Positions 41,059-51,189 of a DNA stretch of 64,000 bases are shown here, piece after piece. Position 1 is the first letter of the stretch; each line of letters opens with the position of its first letter. Under the pieces are notes generated by a model. It worked only from the letters and a program-made list of their open reading frames with translations. It was not told the origin of the DNA and searched no databases. This stretch comes from Stagnimonas sp. (lineage in GTDB: Bacteria; Pseudomonadota; Gammaproteobacteria; Nevskiales; Nevskiaceae), in contig JAUYNO010000082.1 of the NCBI GenBank assembly GCA_030696045.1, forward strand, positions 1-64,000, given 5' to 3'. A program made the translations under genes and the position numbers.

Positions 41059-41089
41059 GGCAGGCTGGGGAGCGATGCCCCAGCCTGCC
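41059..41089. terminator. GGCAGGCTGGGG hairpin downstream of the HU-like gene
   Basis: A 12-bp stem GGCAGGCTGGGG / CCCCAGCCTGCC with a 7-nt loop. It lacks a T-run on the plus side; on the minus side it lies beyond the U-tract of the hairpin at 41094-41136. It may be a backup terminator between the HU-like and SDR genes. Confidence 0.5.
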
Positions 41090-41093
41090 GCAG

Positions 41094-41136
41094 AAAAACT
41101 TGAAGAGGCGAGCGTCTTGCGACGACTCGCCTCTTC
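41094..41136 (-). terminator. Intrinsic terminator of the HU-like gene
   Basis: On the minus strand an 11-bp stem GAAGAGGCGAG / CTCGCCTCTTC is followed within a few bases by a run of five T. It starts a few bp after the HU-like stop codon. This is a strong Rho-independent terminator. Confidence 0.85.
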
Positions 41137-41142
41137 CATCCA

Positions 41143-41532
41143 TCAGGCCGCTACCGCGTCCTTGAGCTTCTTGAGCGGGCGGACGCGGATCTTCACCGAC
41201 GCCGGCTTGGCCGCGAACCACTGTTCCTGCTTGGTGAAGGGATTGAGACCCTTGCGCTTCGGCTTGGCGGGGATCTTGACCGAGGTGATCTTCAGCAGCC
41301 CCGGCAGCACGAAGCTACCCGCGCCCTTCTTGCTCATGGACGAGCCGATCGCCGACTCCAGCGCCGCCAGCACCAGCCGAACCGACTTCAGTTCGACGCC
41401 GCTCTGCTCGGCGACATGGGCCAGCAGGCCGGTCTTGTTGAGCGTGGTCTTGATGGTCTTGGCGGCGACGGTCTTCACCGGAGCCACTTTCTTTGCAGCA
41501 GCCTTCTTCGCAGGCGCTTTCTTGGTTGCCAT
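41143..41532 (-). CDS. HU-like DNA-binding protein with Lys/Ala-rich histone-H1-like N-terminus
   Basis: A 129-residue basic protein. Residues 1-25 are a KKAPAKKAAAKK-type tail, and residues about 30-120 have the HU/IHF fold (TLNKTGLLAHVAEQSGV; GSFVLPGLLKITSVKIPAKPKRKGLNPFT) with the DNA-gripping arm region in the middle. The ATG at 41532 is chosen because upstream residues are not HU-like. Such fusions of an H1-like tail with HU are nucleoid proteins in several proteobacteria. It is a monocistronic gene with its own terminator. Confidence 0.9.
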   Translation of the reverse strand: MATKKAPAKKAAAKKVAPVKTVAAKTIKTTLNKTGLLAHVAEQSGVELKSVRLVLAALESAIGSSMSKKGAGSFVLPGLLKITSVKIPAKPKRKGLNPFTKQEQWFAAKPASVKIRVRPLKKLKDAVAA

Positions 41533-41729
41533 GTCTTTGCGTTCTCGTTGGAAAAGGTGATGTCGCGGTAGGGCGACACCGCGCAATGTAATGCAAGCGA
41601 CTTCGTTCGTATCGGGCCAATTCCTGTCGCCCCCTCAAATCGACCGGGTCGGCGGGGCTCCCATAAACGGGTGAGGACGACTCACCAGCCTTGGCCCAGG
41701 CTTGCGCGCAGCCTGAGGAGAGCCTGGAA

Positions 41730-42512
41730 ATGACTGAGCAAGTCCTGATCGAACGCCGCGGCGCGGTGCAGTGGATCACCATCAATCGCGAGGAGCGCCG
41801 GAATGCGCTCAACGAGGACGTGGTCCGCACGATTGATCGCGGCATCAAGGAGGCGGTCGAGGGTGGCGAGGTGAAGGCCATCGTCATCACCGGTGCCGGC
41901 GACAAGGCCTTCTGCGCCGGTGCCGATCTGGCCAAGGGTGCCAAGGGCTTCGCCTTCGCGGTCGATTTCGCGCGGCCCAAGCACTACATCGTCGATCTGT
42001 TCAAGCGCCTGCAGGAATGCACCCTGCCGGTGATCGCCCGCGTCAACGGCCACGCCATGGCCGGCGGCTTCGGCCTGCTCTGCGCCTGCGACCTGGCGAT
42101 TGCCGCCGACGACATCCGCATCGGCACCACCGAATCGAAGATCGGCATGACGCCGATGATGATCCTGCCCTACATGCTGCGGGTGCTGCCGCCGCGCAAG
42201 CTGCAGGAGATGTGCATCACCGGCGAGCAGTTCAGCGCCGCCGAGGCCTACGACTGGGGTCTGCTCAACTACCTGGTGCCGCGCACCGAGCTGGATACCA
42301 AGCTCGACTGGCTGCTGGCCCGCATCACCGACAAGTCGCCGACCGCGATCCGGCTCGGCAAGCAGGCCTTCAACGCCACCCGCGACATGGGTCTGCGCGA
42401 GGCGCTCGAATACGCGCAGGCGATGGTGCCGGTGATGTCGAGCACCAACGATGCGAAGGAGGGCATGGCGGCCTTCCAGGAAAAGCGCAACCCCAACTTC
42501 ACGGGGACCTGA
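41730..42512 (+). CDS. Enoyl-CoA hydratase of the Atu-type cluster
   Basis: A 260-residue crotonase-fold enzyme; GAGGAG lies 9 nt before the ATG. INREERRNALNEDVVRTID, ITGAGDKAFCAGADLAKG and VNGHAMAGGFGLLCACDLAIA give the two oxyanion-hole strands. It is first in the plus-strand cluster with AtuA and a geranyl-CoA-carboxylase-like pair, so the natural reading is AtuE-like: hydration of isohexenylglutaconyl-CoA. The sequence itself does not separate this from other hydratases. Three bp separate it from atuA. Confidence 0.9.
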   Translation: MTEQVLIERRGAVQWITINREERRNALNEDVVRTIDRGIKEAVEGGEVKAIVITGAGDKAFCAGADLAKGAKGFAFAVDFARPKHYIVDLFKRLQECTLPVIARVNGHAMAGGFGLLCACDLAIAADDIRIGTTESKIGMTPMMILPYMLRVLPPRKLQEMCITGEQFSAAEAYDWGLLNYLVPRTELDTKLDWLLARITDKSPTAIRLGKQAFNATRDMGLREALEYAQAMVPVMSSTNDAKEGMAAFQEKRNPNFTGT

Positions 42513-42515
42513 GCG

Positions 42516-44336
42516 ATGAAGAGCGAAGTCCGCATCGGTTGCGGCGCCGGCTTCTGGGGCGACAGCGCCGAAGGCCCGAAGCAGCTGGTCGAGTCCGGCG
42601 AGATCGACTACCTGGTGCTCGACTACCTGGCCGAGATCACCATGAGCCTGCTGGCGCGCGCGCGGATCAAGGACGCGAATGCGGGCTACGCCACCGACTT
42701 CCCGGCCGTGGTCGCGGCGCTGGCACCCAGGCTGAAATCCGACGGCATCAAGGTCGTGACCAATGCCGGCGGCGTCAACCCGCAGGCCTGCAAGGCGGCC
42801 ATCGACGAGAAGCTGAAAGCGCTCGGTATCGAGCTGAAGGTGTCCATCGTCACCGGCGACGACCTGCTGCCACGCACAGCGGAATTCGCGGACACCAAGG
42901 AGATGTTCAGCGGCGAGGCCATGCCGGCCAAGCTGTGGAGCATGAACGCCTACCTCGGTGCCTTCCCCATCGCCCAGGCGCTGGCCGGCGGTGCCGACAT
43001 CGTACTCACCGGCCGCTGCGTCGACAGTGCCGTGGTGCTCGGCCCGCTGATCCACGAGTTCGGCTGGCAGGCGACCGACTACGACCAGCTCTCCGCCGGC
43101 AGCCTCGCCGGCCATGTCATCGAGTGCGGCGCACAGGCCACCGGCGGCGTCAGCACCGATTGGGAAAAGGTCAGCGGCGACTGGGATCGCATGGGCTTTC
43201 CCATCGCGATCTGCAGGGGCGACGGCAGCTTCATCGCCACCAAGCCGGCCCAGACCGGCGGCCGCGTGGTGCCGGAGACCGTGGCCGAACAGATCGTCTA
43301 CGAGATCGGCGACCCGACTGCCTACCTGCTGCCGGACGTGACCTGCGACTGGAGCGGTGTGACGCTGAAACAGGTCGGCGACCAGCGCGTCGAGGTCACT
43401 GGCGCACGCGGTCGCGCGCCGACCGATCACTACAAGGTTTCAGCCACGTATCAGGACGGCTTCCGCAGCAGCGGCACCATGATGATCGGCGGCATTAATG
43501 CGGTGCGGAAGGCCGAGGCCGTGGCCGCCGCCATCCTCAAGCGCACCCGCGCGCTGTTCGCGCAGCGCGGCCTGGCCGACTACCTGCGCTGCGATGTCGA
43601 GGTGCTGGGCAGCGAGGCCAACTGGGGCGTCCAGAGCCGCGCGCGCGGCAGTCGTGAAGTGATCCTGAAGCTCTCGGTGCACCACGCCGACAAGCAGGCA
43701 CTGGAAATCTTCGGCCGCGAATTCATTCCGCCAGCGACCGCGATGGCACAGGGAATCACCGGCTTCTCCGGCGGCCGGCCTTCGCCGACGCCGCTGGTGC
43801 GCTTGTTTTCCTGCCTGGTGGCGAAGGCAGCGGTGGGAATTGAGGTGGATGGCGCCATTTTTTCCCCCTCCCCCCCCGTGGGGGAGGGTCGGGGAGAGGG
43901 GGGCGCGCACGCAGTGCGCGTGGAAACCGCACCCGAGAGCGGACAGCCCCCTCTCCCTAACCCTCTCCCACAAGGGGAGAGGGGACTGGTCAGCGTTCCC
44001 CTCATCACCCTCGCCTACGGCCGCAGCGGCGACAAGGGTGACTCGGCGAACATCGGCGTGCTGGCCCGCAAGCCGGAATTCCTGCCACTGCTGCGTGCCC
44101 AGCTCACGCCGGAAGCCGTCGCCGCCTACTTCGCGCACTTCACCCCGAGCAAGGTCGAGCGCTTCGAGATTCCCGGCCTGGGCGGCTTCAACTTCCTGCT
44201 GCACAACGCGCTGGGTGGCGGCGGCATGGCCAGCCTGCGCTACGACCCACAGGGCAAGATGATGGCGCAGATCCTCATGGACTTCGCCGTTCAGATTCCG
44301 GGGTCCATGATCGAGCAGGGCCTGGTCCAGGCATGA
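42516..44336 (+). CDS. atuA: AtuA-family protein (acyclic terpene utilisation) with in-frame repeat insert
   Basis: A 606-residue protein. Residues 1-445 form the DUF1446/AtuA domain (IGCGAGFWGDSAEGPKQLVE; VLDYLAEITMSLLARA; LTGRCVDSAVVLGPLI). The C-terminal 110 residues start ITLAYGRSGDKGDSANIGVL, the AtuA-like ferredoxin-fold domain. Between them, residues about 450-491 are encoded by a dispersed hairpin repeat read in frame (NPLPQGERG). AtuA proteins are required for citronellol/geraniol use in Pseudomonas; their reaction is not known. Neighbours encode the hydratase, a TetR regulator and the carboxylase. Confidence 0.92.
   Translation: MKSEVRIGCGAGFWGDSAEGPKQLVESGEIDYLVLDYLAEITMSLLARARIKDANAGYATDFPAVVAALAPRLKSDGIKVVTNAGGVNPQACKAAIDEKLKALGIELKVSIVTGDDLLPRTAEFADTKEMFSGEAMPAKLWSMNAYLGAFPIAQALAGGADIVLTGRCVDSAVVLGPLIHEFGWQATDYDQLSAGSLAGHVIECGAQATGGVSTDWEKVSGDWDRMGFPIAICRGDGSFIATKPAQTGGRVVPETVAEQIVYEIGDPTAYLLPDVTCDWSGVTLKQVGDQRVEVTGARGRAPTDHYKVSATYQDGFRSSGTMMIGGINAVRKAEAVAAAILKRTRALFAQRGLADYLRCDVEVLGSEANWGVQSRARGSREVILKLSVHHADKQALEIFGREFIPPATAMAQGITGFSGGRPSPTPLVRLFSCLVAKAAVGIEVDGAIFSPSPPVGEGRGEGGAHAVRVETAPESGQPPLPNPLPQGERGLVSVPLITLAYGRSGDKGDSANIGVLARKPEFLPLLRAQLTPEAVAAYFAHFTPSKVERFEIPGLGGFNFLLHNALGGGGMASLRYDPQGKMMAQILMDFAVQIPGSMIEQGLVQA
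43864..43987. repeat. Double-hairpin element, copy 2, inside atuA
   Basis: About 124 bp with CCCCCTCCCC/GGGGGAGGG and CCCTCTCCC/GGGAGAGGG hairpins and the complementary inner arms GGGGAGAGGGGG and CCCCCTCTCCC. It keeps the reading frame of atuA and adds about 41 residues in the interdomain linker. It is related to the elements at 30575, 46593, 50974, 56104 and 57422. Confidence 0.85.
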
Positions 44337-45054
44337 GCAGCGCCAAGCCCGCGAGCAAGGCAGTCCGCGTCCACGCGCCGCGCTTAGCGCGCGAGCAACG
44401 CGTGGACGAGATTCTGATCGCGGCGCGCGAGGTGTTCTGCGAGAAGGGCTACGAGCCGACCGCCGTCGCCGAGATCGCACTGCGCCTCGGCGTGGTCGAA
44501 GGCACCATCTACAAGTACTTCGCCACCAAGCGCGAGCTGCTGCTGAAGGTGCTCGAGTACTGGTACGAGGAGATGTTCGGCGACTACGCCCGCGACCTTG
44601 CCGGCCTCACCAGCCACCGCGCGCGCCTGCACCTTTTGATCTGGCGCCACCTGCGCTCGGTGCGCGACTACCCGCGCCTGTGCCGGCTGATGTTCCGCGA
44701 GGTGCAGTCCGAGCACGACTATCGCGGCACCGTGCTGCACGACCTCAACCGCCGCTACACCCAGCTGCTGGTGCAGGCGCTCGACGATGGCGTCAGCGCC
44801 GGCGAGTTCCGCAGCGACATCTCCACCGGCCTGCTGCGCTCGATGATCTACGGCGGCATCGAGCATCAGAGCTGGGCCTACATCATGGACGCGGCCGTCA
44901 AGAACGGCCGCGGCGTCTGCGGCCCCGTCACCCTCGACATCGACCGCCTCGCCGAACAGCTCACCTCCATCGTCTGCGAAGGCGTCGCCTCGCCGGCGGT
45001 AGGCGCCCGCGTCACTCCGCTTTCCTCTCGCACCAAGAAAACCACGGGTTCCCC

Positions 45055-45058
<4 letters not shown>
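44333..45058 (+). CDS. TetR-family regulator within the Atu-type cluster
   Basis: A 241-residue regulator: HTH at about residues 27-70 (EVFCEKGYEPTAVAEIALRL, then VVEGTIYKYFATKRELL) and a TetR_C-like ligand domain. Both ends overlap neighbours by 4 bp (atuA stop and carboxylase start), so it is transcribed with the genes it presumably controls. AtuR of Pseudomonas is also a TetR repressor but usually divergent, so the embedded position differs. Confidence 0.9.
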
Positions 45059-46557
<1,499 letters not shown>

Positions 46558-46592
46558 AATGAGCGACGGCCACATCCATCAGCGCGCACTGT

Positions 46593-46745
46593 TCCCCTCC
46601 CCCTTGCGGGGCTGTTTGGCCAGGGCGGGCAGTGACTCAATGTCACTTCCCGTTAAGCCAAACAGGGGCGGGGGGCTGCCGGCGTCGGAGTGCTCACGCA
46701 CCCAAAGCGCCCCCCTCCTCAATCCTCCCCGCAAGGGGGAGGAGG
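46593..46745. repeat. Double-hairpin element, copy 3, with nested palindrome
   Basis: Outer arms CCCCTCCCCCTTGCGGGG and CCTCCCCGCAAGGGGGAGG belong to the hairpin family. Inside, a second palindrome interrupts the left half: CTGTTTGGC (46612-46620) pairs with GCCAAACAG (46657-46665), enclosing AGTGAC/GTCACT. The element fills the 217-bp gap between the biotin carboxylase and biotin carrier reading frames. Confidence 0.85.
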
Positions 46746-46774
46746 CCAACAGCAACAGCGGGAGCAGCCTGTAA

Positions 46775-47278
46775 ATGCAACACGCCTTCAAGCTCGGCGA
46801 CGCCGAGCACAACACCGCGCTCTCGCGCTCCGCCGACGCCTACCGCCTGCACCTGGGCGAACAGGTGATCGCCATCGACCTCAGGACCGGCGCCGATGGC
46901 CGCGCCTGGCTGACCATCGGCGAGCGCCATGTCGAGGTCGTCATCGCCACTCGTGGCGACGACGTCTTCGTGCATCTCGATGGCGAGGCCTACCAGCTGC
47001 GCTACCAGCACCCGCTGGACCGTCTCGCCGCGCAGGCCGGCGGCTCCGCCGAGGACCACATCCGCGCGCCCATGCCCGGCAGCATCGTCGCTGTGCAGGT
47101 CAAGGCCGGCGACGTCGTGACCAAGGGCCAGACGCTCCTGGTGATGGAGAGCATGAAGATGGAAACCACCATCGGCGCGCCGCGCGACGGCGTGATCGAG
47201 GCGGTGAGCTATGAGAAAGGCCAGACCTTTGACCGCGATGTCTTGCTGCTGAGCCTGGTCTCCGGAGACAAGAAGTGA
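46775..47278 (+). CDS. Biotin carrier (BT-BCCP) part of the carboxylase alpha subunit
   Basis: A 167-residue protein. Residues 1-90 look like the BT domain of 3-methylcrotonyl/geranyl-CoA carboxylase alpha subunits (AYRLHLGEQVIAIDLR; GERHVEVVIATRGDDVFVHL). Residues 95-167 are a biotinyl domain with the acceptor Lys128 in ESMKMET and APMPGSIVAV. GGGAGCAG precedes the ATG by 8 nt, so it can be translated on its own. Together with the 500-residue upstream protein it makes up the normal length of about 660 residues. The stop overlaps the beta-subunit ATG. Confidence 0.9.
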   Translation: MQHAFKLGDAEHNTALSRSADAYRLHLGEQVIAIDLRTGADGRAWLTIGERHVEVVIATRGDDVFVHLDGEAYQLRYQHPLDRLAAQAGGSAEDHIRAPMPGSIVAVQVKAGDVVTKGQTLLVMESMKMETTIGAPRDGVIEAVSYEKGQTFDRDVLLLSLVSGDKK

Positions 47279-48882
47279 AACGAATCGAATCCAAGCTCAA
47301 CACCGCCTCCGCCGAATTCCAGGCCAACGCCGCCCACAACCGCCGCCTCGCCGAGGAGTTCAAGGCCAGGCAGGAGGCGGTGCGCCACACCCGCCCGGAG
47401 CGCGACATCGAGCGCCTGCGCAAGCAGAACAAGCTCTTGGTGCGCGAGCGCCTGGAGCAGTTGCTCGACCCCGGCACGCCCTTCCTGGAGTTCTCCTCGC
47501 TCGCCGCCAACGAGGCCTATGAGGGCGAGGTGCCGGGAGCGGCCTGCGTCACTGGGATCGGCATCGTCGCCGGCCGCGAGGTCGTCATCAACGCCGGCGA
47601 CGCCAGCGTCAAGGGCGGCGCCTGGTATCCGCTGACGGTGAAGAAGACCATCCGCGCGCTCGATATCGCCATCGAGAACCGCCTGCCGGTGGTGCACCTC
47701 TGCGACTCCGCCGGCGGCTTCCTGCCCTTGCAGGCCGACCTGTTCGCCGACAAGTACTACGCCGGCCGCATCTTCCGTAACCAGTGCATGCTCTCGAAGA
47801 TGGGCTTGCAGCAAGTGGCCGTGGTACTCGGCCACTGCACCGCCGGCGGCGCCTACGTGCCGGGGCTGTCCGACTACAACGTGATCGTGCGCGGCACCGG
47901 CGCGATCTTTCTGGCCGGCCCACCGCTGGTGAAGGCCGCGACCGGCGAGGACGTCAGCGTCGACGAGCTGGGCGGCGCCGACATGCACACTAGCGTCTCC
48001 GGCACGGCGGACTATCCGGCGTCGAGCGAGGAGGAAGCCATCGCCATCGCCCGCGACATCGTCGGCCAGTTCAAACGGCCGCAGAAGGCGCACACCGAAT
48101 GGCAGCCGCCGGAGGAGCCGCACTACGCGCCCAGCGAGCTGTACGGCGTGCTGCCGCAGGACATCAAGCAGGGCTTCGACATGCACGAGGTCATTGCCCG
48201 CATCGTCGATGGCTCGCGCTTTCACGAGTACCAGCCGAACTACGGCAAGACCCTGATCTGCGGCTACGCGCACATCTGGGGCTACAAGATCGGCATCCTC
48301 GCCAACAACGGCGTGCTGTTCAACGACAGCGCACTGAAGGGCGCGCACTTCATCGAGCTGTGCAATCAGGCGCGCACACCGATCGTGTTCCTGCAGAACA
48401 TCACCGGCTTCATGGTCGGCAAGGAATACGAGCGGCGCGGCATCACCAAGGACGGCGCCAAGATGATCATGGCGGTGAGCAATTGCGAGGTGCCCAAGTT
48501 CACCGTGATGTGCCACGGCAGCTTCGGCGCCGGCAACTACGGCATGTCCGGTCGCGCCTTCGACTCGCGCTTCCTGTTCAGCTGGCCGCAGTCGCAGATC
48601 AGCGTCATGGGCGCCGAGCAGGCCGCCAACACCCTCGCCGACGTGAAGATCCGCCAGCTCGCCAAGCAGGGCAAGAAGCTGTCGCAGGACGACATCAACG
48701 CCATCCGCGACCCGGTGCTGGGCGAGTTCAAGCGCAAGCAGAGCGCCTACTGGTCCACCAGCGAAATCTGGGACGACGGCATCATCGACCCGGCCGACAC
48801 CCGCAATGCGCTGGGCATGGCGATCTCGGCGGCGCTCAATGCGCCGATTGGGGATCCGCGTTACGGGGTGTTCCGGATGTAG
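47275..48882 (+). CDS. atuC: Carboxyltransferase beta subunit, geranyl-CoA carboxylase type
   Basis: A 535-residue carboxyltransferase of the propionyl/methylcrotonyl family: DSAGGFLPLQADLFADK, HCTAGGAYVPGLSDYNVIV, GPPLVKAATGEDVSVDELGGA in the N-domain; NITGFMVGKEYERRG, CHGSFGAGNYGMSGRAF in the C-domain. The strand after GGADMHT (SVSGTADYPASSEEEAI) departs from what I recall for methylcrotonyl-CoA carboxylase, and the atuA neighbour favours geranyl-CoA as substrate. A single Gly/Phe difference in the active site separates the two types in Pseudomonas, which I cannot place with certainty. Overlaps the biotin carrier stop by 4 bp; last gene of the cluster. Confidence 0.9.
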   Translation: MKRIESKLNTASAEFQANAAHNRRLAEEFKARQEAVRHTRPERDIERLRKQNKLLVRERLEQLLDPGTPFLEFSSLAANEAYEGEVPGAACVTGIGIVAGREVVINAGDASVKGGAWYPLTVKKTIRALDIAIENRLPVVHLCDSAGGFLPLQADLFADKYYAGRIFRNQCMLSKMGLQQVAVVLGHCTAGGAYVPGLSDYNVIVRGTGAIFLAGPPLVKAATGEDVSVDELGGADMHTSVSGTADYPASSEEEAIAIARDIVGQFKRPQKAHTEWQPPEEPHYAPSELYGVLPQDIKQGFDMHEVIARIVDGSRFHEYQPNYGKTLICGYAHIWGYKIGILANNGVLFNDSALKGAHFIELCNQARTPIVFLQNITGFMVGKEYERRGITKDGAKMIMAVSNCEVPKFTVMCHGSFGAGNYGMSGRAFDSRFLFSWPQSQISVMGAEQAANTLADVKIRQLAKQGKKLSQDDINAIRDPVLGEFKRKQSAYWSTSEIWDDGIIDPADTRNALGMAISAALNAPIGDPRYGVFRM

Positions 48883-48974
48883 CGTGGAGACCGGACGGAC
48901 TTTCGACGGTCCCGACCCGCCAACAGGTCGACGGCCTGGCCTGTTGGCTGTTTTTTGTGGCCGATAATGGCCCC

Positions 48975-49151
48975 ATGCCCACGTATACCCCCTGGCTGCT
49001 GCTCGCCCCGCTGCTGACCGCGACGCAGGCGCTACCGCTCTGGCAGTTCACCGGCTGGCCTTGGGTCGGCTGGCTGGCGGGCATCGCTGGCGGGGTGTCG
49101 ATGGCAGTAATGGTGGTGGCTTTCGTTGCCAACTGGAGACGGCCACGATGA
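48975..49151 (+). CDS. Small two-helix membrane protein
   Basis: A 58-residue reading frame with two hydrophobic segments (WLLLAPLLTATQALPLWQF and WVGWLAGIAGGVSMAVMVVAFVA) and a basic end NWRRPR. It starts 92 bp after the carboxyltransferase gene and is followed by a second small membrane frame. Membrane character and topology make it plausible; I do not recognise a family. Confidence 0.55.
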   Translation: MPTYTPWLLLAPLLTATQALPLWQFTGWPWVGWLAGIAGGVSMAVMVVAFVANWRRPR

Positions 49152-49166
49152 AGAAGACGCAGCCCC

Positions 49167-49334
49167 ATGCTGCCCAGCTTCGAAAACGCCAGCCTGGCGG
49201 GAGCAGCTTCTGGGTCGCCATGGCCGGACTACTCGCACCTGAGCGATGCCGAGTTGCAGCAGGCCCTGCTCGCGGTGGTGGCGGTGGTCGCCGTCGTCAC
49301 CGGGCTCGCGCTGTTCAAGCTCGACCTGCTCTGA
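49167..49334 (+). CDS. Small single-helix membrane protein
   Basis: A 55-residue frame: polar N-terminus (SFENASLAGAASGSPWPDYS), a short acidic helix (HLSDAELQQALL) and one membrane span rich in Val/Ala (AVVAVVAVVTGLALFKLDLL). It lies 15 bp after the previous small gene and 10 bp before the DUF1697 gene. The pairing of two small membrane frames suggests a real unit, but no family is recognised. Confidence 0.5.
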   Translation: MLPSFENASLAGAASGSPWPDYSHLSDAELQQALLAVVAVVAVVTGLALFKLDLL

Positions 49335-49344
49335 CACCAGACAG

Positions 49345-49860
49345 ATGAGGACCTGGATCGCCCTGCTCCGCGCCGTCAACGTCGGTGGCACCGGCAAGCT
49401 GCCGATGGCGGAACTGAAGGCCTTCTGCGAGGAACTGGGTTTCGCGAAGGTGCGCACCTACATAGCCAGCGGCAATGTGCTGTTCGAGAGCCCGAAATCC
49501 GAATTGGCAATCAAGACGGCTCTCGAGCGGCGCCTGGAGCAATACGCCGGCAAGCCAGTCGGCGTGCTGGTGCGCACGGCTGCTGAGATGGTTGCGGTGG
49601 CGAAAGCGAATCCGTTTCCGGGCTCAGCGCCCAATCGAGTCCTTGCGATCTTTCTCGACGAGGCTCCGGCCGCCGAGGCGCTTCAAAACCTAAAGCACCA
49701 GAAGGACGAGCGGCTCGCGCTCGGTGCGCGCGAAATCTACGTGCACTACGGCGAGGGCATGGCGGACTCGAAGCTGGTGATCCCGGCCGCGAGGGCCGGT
49801 ACCGCGCGCAATATGAACACGGTCGCCAAGCTGGCGACACTGGCCGCCGAGCCGGGTTGA
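49345..49860 (+). CDS. DUF1697 family protein
   Basis: A 171-residue protein beginning TWIALLRAVNVGGTGKLPMAELK with FAKVRTYIASGNVLFES soon after, the clear DUF1697 pattern, and ending ARNMNTVAKLA. Length is usual. The family is widespread in bacteria, and its function is unknown. Confidence 0.93.
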   Translation: MRTWIALLRAVNVGGTGKLPMAELKAFCEELGFAKVRTYIASGNVLFESPKSELAIKTALERRLEQYAGKPVGVLVRTAAEMVAVAKANPFPGSAPNRVLAIFLDEAPAAEALQNLKHQKDERLALGAREIYVHYGEGMADSKLVIPAARAGTARNMNTVAKLATLAAEPG

Positions 49861-49973
49861 GCCCCGCAGGCGCGCCGCCGGGCGCCGGCCCTTGAGACCG
49901 GGCTCGCCTGAACGGACGACGCTGCCCCAGGGCCAGCACTTAGACTCTGGGCCCTGAACACCCGTGCCCTGCC

Positions 49974-50960
49974 ATGCCCACCCCGCAAGCCCTGTTACCC
50001 GCACCGCTGGCGGCCTCGGTCGTCTACCGGCCGCTGCCGATCAGCGGGCGCAGCCGCTTTTTCATCTGGCTGCTGAAAGTCCTGCTCAAGCCCTGGATGA
50101 GCCGGCTGGTGCGTTCCTCGGACGAGAAGATCGCGCGCATCCAGCTGCGGCTGTCGCATATGCGCTGCCCCGACAAGCACGGCCTGCCGCTGGACTACAC
50201 CGTGGTCGGCACCGTGCCGGGCCATGTCTTCGGCGACCTGTCGGACACCGGCAAGCCGGTGCTGCTCTGGCTGCACGGCGGCGCCTTCATCCTGCCGGCG
50301 GCGCCGGTGGCGCATCTGGAGATGGTCGCGGACCTCGCCGCCCAGATTGGTGGCCACGGCTTTCTGCCGGACTACCGGCTGGCGCCGCGCAACAAGTTTC
50401 CGGCGGCGCTGGATGACTGCGAGCGCGCCTACAAGGCCCTGCTCGATCTCGGCTTTCCGGCGCAGCGCATCGTCGTCGGCGGCGACTCCGCCGGCGGCAA
50501 TCTGACGCTGGGGTTGCTGCAGCGCATCCGCAAGCAGGGCTGGCCGATGCCGGCCTGCACGGTTCCGGTGTCGCCGGCTACCGAGATGGGCCGCATCCAC
50601 GCGCCGCCCTCGCGCACCTGGAAACGCAAGGCCGATCCGATCCTGCCGATCGCCGCGCTCCAGCGCGTTGACGAGATGTACGCCGGGGAGTGGGATGCCT
50701 CCGACCCCGAGCTGTCGCCGCTCTATGCCGACTGCAGCGGCTTTCCGCCCATGTACCTGCTGGCCAGCGACAACGAGGTGCTGATGGACGACAGCATCCT
50801 GTTCGCGCGCCGGGCCAAGGCGGCGGGCGTGGACCTGCGCTGCGAGATCTGGCCGCTGCTGCCGCATGCCTTCCCGCTGTTCGGGATGATGTTTCCGGAG
50901 GTGCGCGAGGTGCGGACGGAGATGGTGGGGTATATGCGGCAGTACATCGCCGCGAGTTGA
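49974..50960 (+). CDS. Alpha/beta hydrolase, hormone-sensitive-lipase family
   Basis: A 328-residue esterase. HGGAF (oxyanion hole, in LLWLHGGAFILPA), GDSAGGN (nucleophile Ser), an Asp in SDNEVLMDDS and the His in PLLPHAFPLF form the expected set of family IV esterases. No signal peptide is seen. Such enzymes hydrolyse short- to medium-chain esters. It precedes a hairpin repeat and the PrpE-like gene; a metabolic link is not evident. Confidence 0.92.
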   Translation: MPTPQALLPAPLAASVVYRPLPISGRSRFFIWLLKVLLKPWMSRLVRSSDEKIARIQLRLSHMRCPDKHGLPLDYTVVGTVPGHVFGDLSDTGKPVLLWLHGGAFILPAAPVAHLEMVADLAAQIGGHGFLPDYRLAPRNKFPAALDDCERAYKALLDLGFPAQRIVVGGDSAGGNLTLGLLQRIRKQGWPMPACTVPVSPATEMGRIHAPPSRTWKRKADPILPIAALQRVDEMYAGEWDASDPELSPLYADCSGFPPMYLLASDNEVLMDDSILFARRAKAAGVDLRCEIWPLLPHAFPLFGMMFPEVREVRTEMVGYMRQYIAAS

Positions 50961-50973
50961 GCTTTTGATGTTG

Positions 50974-51167
50974 TCCCCTCTCCCCTTGTGGGAGAGGGCT
51001 AGGGAGAGGGGTGCGCGGCGCAGCCGCGTAAAGCTTCATTTCGGATTGAGATGCCCCCTCTCCCCTAACCATTCGGCCAAGGCCCCATGCATGGGTCGTG
51101 GCGTTCAGCGGGGCGAAGCAGTGCTTCGCCTCTTTCCGCCTCACCCCCCACGAGGGGGGAGGGGAAT
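50974..51167. repeat. Double-hairpin element, copy 4, interrupted
   Basis: Left half 50974-51070 (CCCCTCTCCCCTTGTGGGAG type) is separated from the right half (51139-51167, CACCCCCCACGAGGGGGGAG) by about 70 bp containing its own small palindromes (CCATGCATGG and GCGAAGCAGTGCTTCGC). It resembles copy 3, where another element is nested. It lies between the esterase and PrpE-like genes. Confidence 0.75.
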
Positions 51168-51189
51168 AGTCCGCTTTCGAGGGGCAGAA

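Noticed and set aside
46559-46774. 71-codon frame between biotin carboxylase and biotin carrier genes
   Set aside because: Almost all of it is encoded by the hairpin repeat; it has no recognisable product, so I treat it as repeat sequence.
50965-51189. 75-codon N-terminal extension of the PrpE-like protein
   Set aside because: The extension is translated repeat DNA, and the ATG at 51190 gives the normal N-terminus of the family.
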